Below are positions 56,526 to 64,000 of a stretch of DNA of 64,000 bases, piece by piece; positions within the stretch are counted from its first letter, which is position 1; each line of letters begins with the position of its first letter. This DNA is from Polytrichum commune (Eukaryota; Streptophyta; Polytrichopsida; Polytrichales; Polytrichaceae). A model generated the notes under the pieces. That model saw only the letters and a list, made by a program, of their open reading frames with translations, made no database searches and had not been told where the DNA came from. Location: the NCBI GenBank assembly GCA_950295325.1, contig OX485808.1, positions 36,169,180 to 36,233,179 of the forward strand, given 5' to 3'. The translations under genes and the position numbers were made by a program.

Positions 56526-59500
56526 GTGGGTCTGGTGGTGGAGGCAGGTAAGTAGAGTTTCATGATTTCCACAAATCGTGGAGCTTGATTGCAGAAATCA
56601 GGCTTTTGCGGAATCCGCACGAGGGCAGAATATGCAACTTTGTGCTGGGTCGGAGGTCTTACAATAAAATGGTTATTTCAACTTTGGGTAGATATTTCCC
56701 ACAATTTGTTTATGGTTTTCATTAAACCTTTCATGATGACTGTTGGGCAGAAAGTGGTGTAAGAAGTACAGTTGGTTGGGTTGGAGGTTGCACAAAAAGA
56801 ATGGCTTTACCTTAATTTAGGTAGTTGACTGGACTTGATTTGTCGTAAGGAACAACTTCTTCAAGCGGGAATCTCGATAGGAGTTCATCGATCAATGTCG
56901 GTTAAAATCTTCTCTTTCACCTGCGCGTCTAAAAAGGACGGCGATGTCATAAGTTGGTAAGTTTATGGATTAAGCATGCAGGACACGTTTACACATTCAA
57001 CACACTTTCATCAATATATTTTGATTTGGTTTGGGACCCGAGGCGCCTCATATCTCATGAATACTGCGGTTATCTGCCTACTGTACAATCGTTCAAATCA
57101 AAATTTGTATTCACTTGGAAGAAATCACACACTATATTGCTCACATTTATGGCAACATTGGGAGTTTCAACACGATTGTATTGAGCTCTACGCAACTTTT
57201 TCAAGCTCCAGGATTGTATTCATTTGATCTGCCATACAGTACATAATTTGTTTTGTAACAATAGGCATAAGAGCCACTTTCGACAAATAACATGACTTCC
57301 TGCTGACTTGAGCAATTTCTGCAAAAAATTGGAAAATCCCAGTGGAGCTCATATCTGATTTGTCAACTGCAAGTTGAATCGCTCCAAAAATCCTCCTTGG
57401 TTGTTCTTCGATAAAACCCCATGCAAAATTTCACTCCAAACAATCCTACCTTGTAATAGTCAACCATCATGAGTAAAATGTCAATACAACTTCCACCCAA
57501 TCTATTGTACGATGTCTCTCAATGATCACAATCCCTGGAGGACATCCCTGCAGCATAAAATTTGGGGTGATCGTAGCCATGGCCCAAATTGTACCCACAG
57601 TTTCAATTTCATCAAGCAAAATCAGCATACCTTATCAGCTTGTAGTTGAGCTTGATATACAAAACTCCCCTTAAAAATTAATTACCAGACGGTGCTATCT
57701 AGTTCAACACAAAATAATCATTCCTTGAAATTAATTTTGAAATTATTCAAGTTTATCGAGCCTCTATGGAAATTGCTATGTGGAAATTGCCTTTTAGAGC
57801 TTGAACCGGACATATCACTCTTAAGGTATCTCCAAAATGGTGTACAATAGAAAATTGAAAAAAACACAAATGAAATGTAGATGGAGTTCTTACTCACCCG
57901 ATCTTGACTGAAAAGTGTTGTTGCTTTCGACTTCGTGGGGATAGAAAAGTTTCTTGAACTGAACATGGGGACAAACTGCACAAGATACTCAAGATGGAGG
58001 TTAAAATAGTAGGTATAAACAAATTGAGATGATGAAAAATATCCATCCATTCCACACACTCATCACAGCTGCTTCGCAGAGATTCCATGGAATTCAAAAG
58101 CTTGATAGACTTCAGGCAGTGACAAGACTTTAACACAATGAACACACACTGACTAGCACACTGCAAGACGAAAGAGACGAGAGAGCGATAGTGCTAATAA
58201 GCAGTCAAATCAACTGCACATGATGAGCTCCTTCACATCTCTCTAAGTGCTCAATACAATACAGGGTATATTATGTAATTCAAAATACCATGCTCATAAA
58301 AGAAAGAGGCTCAGAAATAGTCACTAAAGAAGATCGATGCAGTGGTGAATCATGTATGTATACTTGCTACAAATCCTGTCACAATTTTTCTGCACCTCTC
58401 ACTATCATTCAAACACGCTCCTGTACAGAACACAAGCATGTTGTTTGCAAGGTATAGTTCAAACATTCCATTCTGGCACATAAGAGAGCACCAACTCTAC
58501 TATAGTAGATCCACACACATAGTATAAAGAGAGAAAAGTTTGAATTCCCTGAGACATCTCTCCTGTGAATACAAAATTTCTGAATACCCACTCCGGATAA
58601 TTCAACTACCTACATTCCTGACCCTGAAGTGGAGAATTCGAGAAGACGATAGAGATTCTCACGTTTCTTCACTCTGCATTGAGCCGAAAGTTGAGATGGG
58701 GAGAAGAAACTGAAGAATGAAGGTGAAGAAGATTAGATCCGTGTATGCTGGTCCATGTATCCCAGGATGAGAAACTAACTTCAACTATCTACTTAACTGA
58801 AATATAAGATGTACAGATGTTTAACGATCATCAATCACACAGGGCAATATGCTCAATGAAATGCTCAGATATGCATGAGTTGTAGCTCCTCTTTATTTCA
58901 ACCCAGGTTAGAATCAAACCAGAGTGAAAGAATGTGTGTGTCAAAATTTTGTTGCCAGGGATGCATAAATTCGATTCCGAACCAGAGCATACACTAGCAG
59001 TTTGTACTTCTTGCAAGAAACTCGGGCCAAGAAAAAGTAGGCCATTGAGCACCAGACAAAAATGGATTGCCAACAATGGGTTGACAGAATGAATTATAAT
59101 ATTCACAGTTGCACTCGGAAGATAATGTATCTTCATTTCCTATAAATGGAGCACCTGCACAAGCATTAGCAATGATCAGTCATCTCGTCAGTGCAACTAC
59201 CAAGTTACGTTCTTACGAAATCAAAGGAGTTCACAAGTACTTAGTTTATAGAGCGTTCCTCACTGGATTGTGGTCTTCAAGAGAAAAATGACTGAGTGGG
59301 AGTGGAAGAAAAAGGTAAGAGCAGCCATTTTCAAGTTTGTAGTATTTCATGGCCGACAGGCTCGAATAAAGAAACAGTGAAACAACATAAACTGAAACTC
59401 CGAATGCTTAAATCCCCCGTATATGAACACATTGCAGAGGGTTGGAAGAACCGCAGGAAATGTATTAAACAACGAAGAACCAGAACACACTCACTTTCAA

Positions 59501-60347
59501 GTACCATGTTCCATCCATGCACTATCATCTTCGCCAATATCAACATCTGCTATCCAGTCAGCATCGAATATATGCTCTTTGTCATGCTGAGAGATATAGC
59601 AGACATAAAGTGACCAAGATCCCAAAACTGAGGCCCAAAATGAATGTTCACATGCAGCTGGTACACCAACTAACATGCAAGAACTTTCTGCTTAAGTAAA
59701 GCCCTGACTAGTTCGTGAAACCAAGAATTGCACCAAGTATCCAGATTGATGCAGGTCACACTAGATTTGGTAGAATTGGACCATAAGTGCAGACCCACTC
59801 CACACGAGCACATAAAAAGACCATTTCTGGTGTCAAAGTAGTCAACAGAAATACAGAAATGAAAAAGTCGAGCAGGTACTCTAAAACGTGTTACAGGCAC
59901 ACGTGATCATGATATGCAGTGACTCAATGGTGGCAGTATGGTATTTGCATCTGCAGAGAACATGGTAATCAATTGCAAGAACAAAGGCCTAAACTATGCC
60001 CATGAATCCTGAGATAGAAACGACAATGAAGGCCTTCATGCTTGGTAAAAACATGACCAGACTGTACAGCTTTACATACCAAATTAAAAAGAAAACCGTT
60101 CTATACGTTAGCCTCATAGTGACACTCAAAAATGTACTACTAATGACAGTGAGCATACTGTCAATTTCTAGAAGCTTGGATGAAGGCAGAGTATATTGAC
60201 ATATCGCCTACCCTTAAAAGGCAAAGACTGAATCCAGATTTTACTCGTTGAAGTGTTGAATCACTTTCTTGGAGATGGATATGGTCTTCCACGTGTTGCA
60301 AAAGTTCAAGGCAGTGCAGCTTGTGGAGGACTTGGCAGACTTCAAAT
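56526..60347. other. Region downstream of the EDR4-like gene
   Basis: No recognisable protein. The minus strand between about 57740 and 58170 shows splice-like signals (TGCAG before 57977, GTGAGT after 57900) around a short open segment. It could be a spliced 3' UTR or noncoding transcript, but this is weak. The 59-60 kb ORFs carry no motif. Confidence 0.35.
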
Positions 60348-63300
60348 TCAAGCAATTTTACTATTCCCAGGTACCCACATCCCATGACCTCGCCCTGTTT
60401 GTCCCAACCTGCATAAATAACATTACCGTCAACAATGCACAGAAACTTGACAAGGAAATCAGCCAAAAACCTACAAACACTAATCATCAATCTCATTTTC
60501 ACAGAATTTTAGTGACAAAAGTATGCAGGAAAACTAGAATGCAAGATAAAATCATGTGGTAGATATCCCACATAATAGCACATGTGGAGAATCTGGAACA
60601 GTCCAATATCATTCTGAAAAGGGATATTATCACTTACGTTGGTGCAAGTGCGCCAAGACTTCGGAGCTCGGTCCCAGAAATGGCTTCCCTCAGATGACCT
60701 TCAATGTCCAAGGTGTATGCAGTCCCTGGTGCAGTGGGCAACCCTCGTCTCACAAGCAATTCGTAATCGGTCTTGTGCAGCTCCCTTCCGTTTACCAACA
60801 CTCCTGTCTGTCCCCCCGAGCAGTGTCGAGAAATTGGAATGTTGAGTTCCTCAATGTGCGGCTGCAGAAGTTTCCATAATCTCAGTCAGCAAAAGCACAC
60901 TTGGCTCAAATCACTAATAGTTGGCTCTCTTGACAGAGTAAATAAACGACGTACAAAAAGACTGCACAAGCCACTTACTGGAATGATGCCCAAGCATGGT
61001 TCACCAGAGAGCCCCCAGAAGCCAGCTTGAGGATCATACCTGCATCAGGATTAAAAGCTAATAAGTACAGGGCATTCTCAAGACAATACTGAACATATGA
61101 CCTCCAAGATCTGTACAGATACCCATGATCACCACGACACAAGGACACAAATGGGAGGGGCACATACCAGTAAGAACCTGGATGAATGGGCCCCGCCAAA
61201 CCCTCGGCCCGCTTCACCAAGACATCAGGTACAATTTTTCCATTCACAATCACCTTCCGCCTGTACTGATTGGTACTAGATCCTTGCTTTGTCTTGGTCA
61301 GGTCCTTGGAACCCTTCTTCATAATACTTTTCAAGCTCTTCGGCGTTGAATTACCCTCTTCTGAGTAACCTGCATCTTTAGAGTACTGCTGGGTGGCACT
61401 GTGGTCCCGTGTCATGGCTGACGATGAATAAAACTGCTCATTCTGGATAGAGTTCATGGCCGGCATTTGAGAAACACGCTGTCTGGGAGAATCATTCTCA
61501 GATTCACTACTAGTTTGAGGGAATCTGCCATCATGAACATGATGAGCTTCAGTATCACTGCTCGATGATCCTCGAGGGAGCACATGATGCACTGGTGATT
61601 CACCATTCACGCCAGAAGAGGTGTGCGCTGGACGAGCAGACATTCCCTCACTAAAGTGAGAGACGTGAGGATTGCGGATTGCAGTAGGCCCTGCAACTTG
61701 GTGCAAGTTCGATGATCCATTGGCAGCTGACTGTTGGTTTGAAACTCCGTTGGAAACTGGATACTGGTTAGACACTCCGTTGGGAGCTGGGTTCTGGTTT
61801 AGTGATCCATTTGCAGCAACCGATTGCTGAGCCATGTTGGTTGTTCCATTAGCAGCAGCAGATCCCATAGCTGAGAGTTTAGACCCCGATGGAACCCGTG
61901 GAATATTCCTTGCAGTGGGTGGCAACCGTTGTGGCCCTCCAGATGAAATAGGTGGATGTCCTCTATCCAAGACCATATCCGCCTCTGCCCTGGTGCTGGG
62001 AGGAGCATGTCGACCATTGGAAGCAGAATCAGGAGGGCTACAATTCCTTGGGAAATCTGCATTGACTCCAGATCTCCTAGGAGAATGTGGGAGAGCTGAG
62101 ATTTGGTCATCCGAAACAAGAAGGAACACTGAGATCTTCATACACGCCCCGCACCTCAGCTTCTGATAAGCTTTCTTTGTAGGGGGCAAGTTCGATGGCA
62201 CTGATAGAAGCTGACCACATTGCTGACAATTCACATAAGGCGCTTCGTCACCTCGAGGGAGAAAAGGGTACTTTGTCACGCCACCTTGAAGGTGGGACTC
62301 GTGCATCAAATGGCCATTCTGACCGGCTGGTGGTCTGAGATGTGAAGGTTGAGGAGGTGATTGCGAAAAACCTTGGAAGGATACATGAGACGGCTGCTGC
62401 TGCATATGATATGATGAAGTCTGCGGTGGCCGTTGTTGCACTCTTGACACCGACTGAGATGCTCCAATCTGCAACCATTCAAGCTGCTGATGTCGTGCCG
62501 ACTTCTCTCCATCAAACTGATGCGAATCATGGTTCTCAGCACCATAATTATTATAGCCATGACTCAATGCAGCAATTCTGCCAGCGGAGGAAGACCTCTG
62601 ATATGACCCAGGTCTTGTTACCCTATGGTCTAAGACCACATAACTATCAAGCTCACCAGACGATGGGCGCGAATGACTTTCCAACACCATTGCTTGATAA
62701 GAATCTCCATCGCCAACAGTAGATGCATAATCACTCACCGCATAATCTTGTATGTCGCCGGCAGCGTACAAGTCCTGCTGGCATTCCAACCCATTCGCTG
62801 TATGCTGGGAAGATCTCCCATCGAAATTCCCAGAAAGTTGCAAATTCTCCACATGTAGTCCAGCTTCCCCTTTCACCAAAGGGGACACGGAAGGAGACAC
62901 GCGAGATCCACCATGATGCTGCACATCATTTGGAGGCATCAAAGATGATGAGCGCTGATCTCCTGATGATGAAACAACAGCATGCTTATTATTACTCACC
63001 CCAGCAACCGCAACAGTCTGATTGAATGACACAGTTTTCTGCACATGATGGCTTGGGGCATGGTGTCTTTCCACATCCTGCGCCGCTAGAAACTCCTCAG
63101 AACGAGGTCTCCTCATCGTTGAATGCCTCTGATGATGACCGCCATGGCCATGCACCCTTTCTGGACTTGAGGTGTATTGTGGAGCATTATTCTCCTCAAC
63201 ACCAAGGCGATGCAAGTTCTGGCCAAGAGCCTCAACTTTATCTGGTGGAAGGTCATGCTTCGACCGTGGTGCTGATGCACTTTGAGGATAGTACTGCTGG

Positions 63301-64000
63301 TGCGACGTTTCAAGTGACTCGTTCGGTGCTTGCTTCTGCTGCTGCTGGAACCCATGCGATGATGATGAGCGGCCAGGTTTAGGACCGTAATGAGGTGACT
63401 CCCACCTTGAGGGCGACCACGAGGGCGAGCCTTCTCCCGACACCGATTGCTCCTCTTTCTCGGATATCTCGCTTGACGAGTCCGAATGGAAGACTCTGTA
63501 TCCGTCCTCAGATGATACGCTCTTTGTCTTCTTGTCGCTTTCCATACGCTTTAACAGCGCCTTCTGTTGCATGCGGATGTCCAAGTCCTCTTGCGTGGCG
63601 TGCTTGGCTGCAATTGACCCAGCACTCACATTATTAGTCCACTTGATCTTTAACCTTCTGGCTCTCCTCCAGAAGAGGCTTTACTCCTGCAACTAGTAAG
63701 AACCTCAAGCGAGGCAACAAATCGGCGCACCACACAAAGAAAACGGCAAGGGGCGCAGTTACAAGAAATCGCCAGTTCTCACTTTGAGACCACTTGACAC
63801 ACGCACAATCCACAAACCTAGTGGTCCGACCATGTAGGAGCTGATGATGCTTACTTTTATGAATCAAGATAGCCGATTTAAGCTTCAAGCGAATCAAGTA
63901 CGTCCTTGTAAGGAAACGAACGCGTACCTTGAAGAGTCGCGAAGCAGCTGCCACATTCGTAGAAAGGATTGCCCGGGGGAGGTTCCTGTAGTAGTGTCCG
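60348..64000 (-). CDS. EDR4-like / DUF3133 zinc-ribbon protein (5 exons seen, 5' end outside window)
   Basis: Plant zinc-ribbon family that includes ENHANCED DISEASE RESISTANCE 4 and the 'extra-large G-like' DUF3133 proteins; roles in immunity or membrane traffic are known for some members only. Exons on the minus strand: 63928 to beyond 64000, 61168-63607, 60979-61039, 60638-60861, 60348-60408; all GT-AG and in phase, 928 residues after the partial first exon. The first exon gives PPGNPFYECGSCFATLQ, the end of the N-terminal zinc ribbon. A long Ser/Gln/His-rich low-complexity region follows. A second ribbon is YVNCQQCGQLLSVP...KLRCGACMKISVF (C-x2-C pairs). The C-terminal block reads RRKVIVNGKIVPDVLVKRAE, GPIHPGSYWYDPQAGFWGLS, GEPCLGIIPPHIEELNIPIS, TGVLVNGRELHKTDYELLVR and ends GMWVPGNSKIA. 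The first methionine is not visible. The open frame reading past 61167 is intron read-through. Confidence 0.9.

Noticed and set aside
60975..61167. Read-through extension of the EDR4-like frame past GSYW
   Set aside because: A GT donor at 61167 and an AG at 61040-61041 restore the family sequence YWYDPQAGFWG; the extension is intron.
61799..63382. Several antisense ORFs of 60-126 aa opposite the EDR4-like exon 2
   Set aside because: Shadows of a long coding exon with biased composition; none shows a domain.

Overview
This is nuclear DNA of a land plant. The reasons are spliced genes with GT-AG introns, a PIG-A protein and a pyridoxal kinase whose residues and predicted lengths match plant SETH2 and SOS4 as I remember them, a plastid-targeted membrane protein, a plant EDR4/DUF3133-type zinc-ribbon protein, and telo-box-like promoter motifs. 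Large gaps filled with short terminal-inverted-repeat elements suggest a mid-sized, repeat-rich genome. I cannot name the species. A non-flowering lineage is possible, but that is an impression, not a result.

Five conserved protein genes and one tRNA gene can be rebuilt exon by exon: a makorin RING/CCCH E3 ligase (minus, 2218-5927), a plastid single-pass membrane protein of unnamed family (plus, 11640-13211), tRNA-Ile(AAU) (minus, 15486-15559), the GPI-anchor glucosaminyltransferase PIG-A/SETH2 (plus, 17363-23987), pyridoxal kinase PDXK/SOS4 (plus, 30855-38332), and an EDR4-like/DUF3133 protein (minus, 60348 to beyond the window end). A sixth protein gene is a single-exon orphan ORF (minus, 39958-41325) that encodes a basic, coiled-coil protein I do not recognise. 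The genes have unrelated jobs and are not an operon or cluster.

The rest is repeats. The left edge (1-1217) is the decaying end of a ~149-bp satellite array. A ~380-bp element (family A, ends TAAGGTAGATG) recurs more than a dozen times, often inside introns. Other TIR elements include PIF/Harbinger-like ones with TTA or TGA target duplications (8459-8956, 13855-14191, 47004-47560, 48839-49174), a hAT-like one with an 8-bp duplication (44722-45218), and others at 14711-15217 and 35532-35879. PIG-A introns carry four fold-back elements. A ~1.1-kb segment is shared between PIG-A intron 1 and PDXK intron 2. Two hAT transposase C-terminal remnants lie at about 7.5 and 25.5 kb. The region 41.3-57 kb has no recognisable gene. 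It holds only repeats, low-complexity tracts and a set of near-perfect palindromes (55931-56054).

All exon coordinates come from reading splice sites and reading-frame phase by eye. Within each model the phases close correctly. No transcript data were available.
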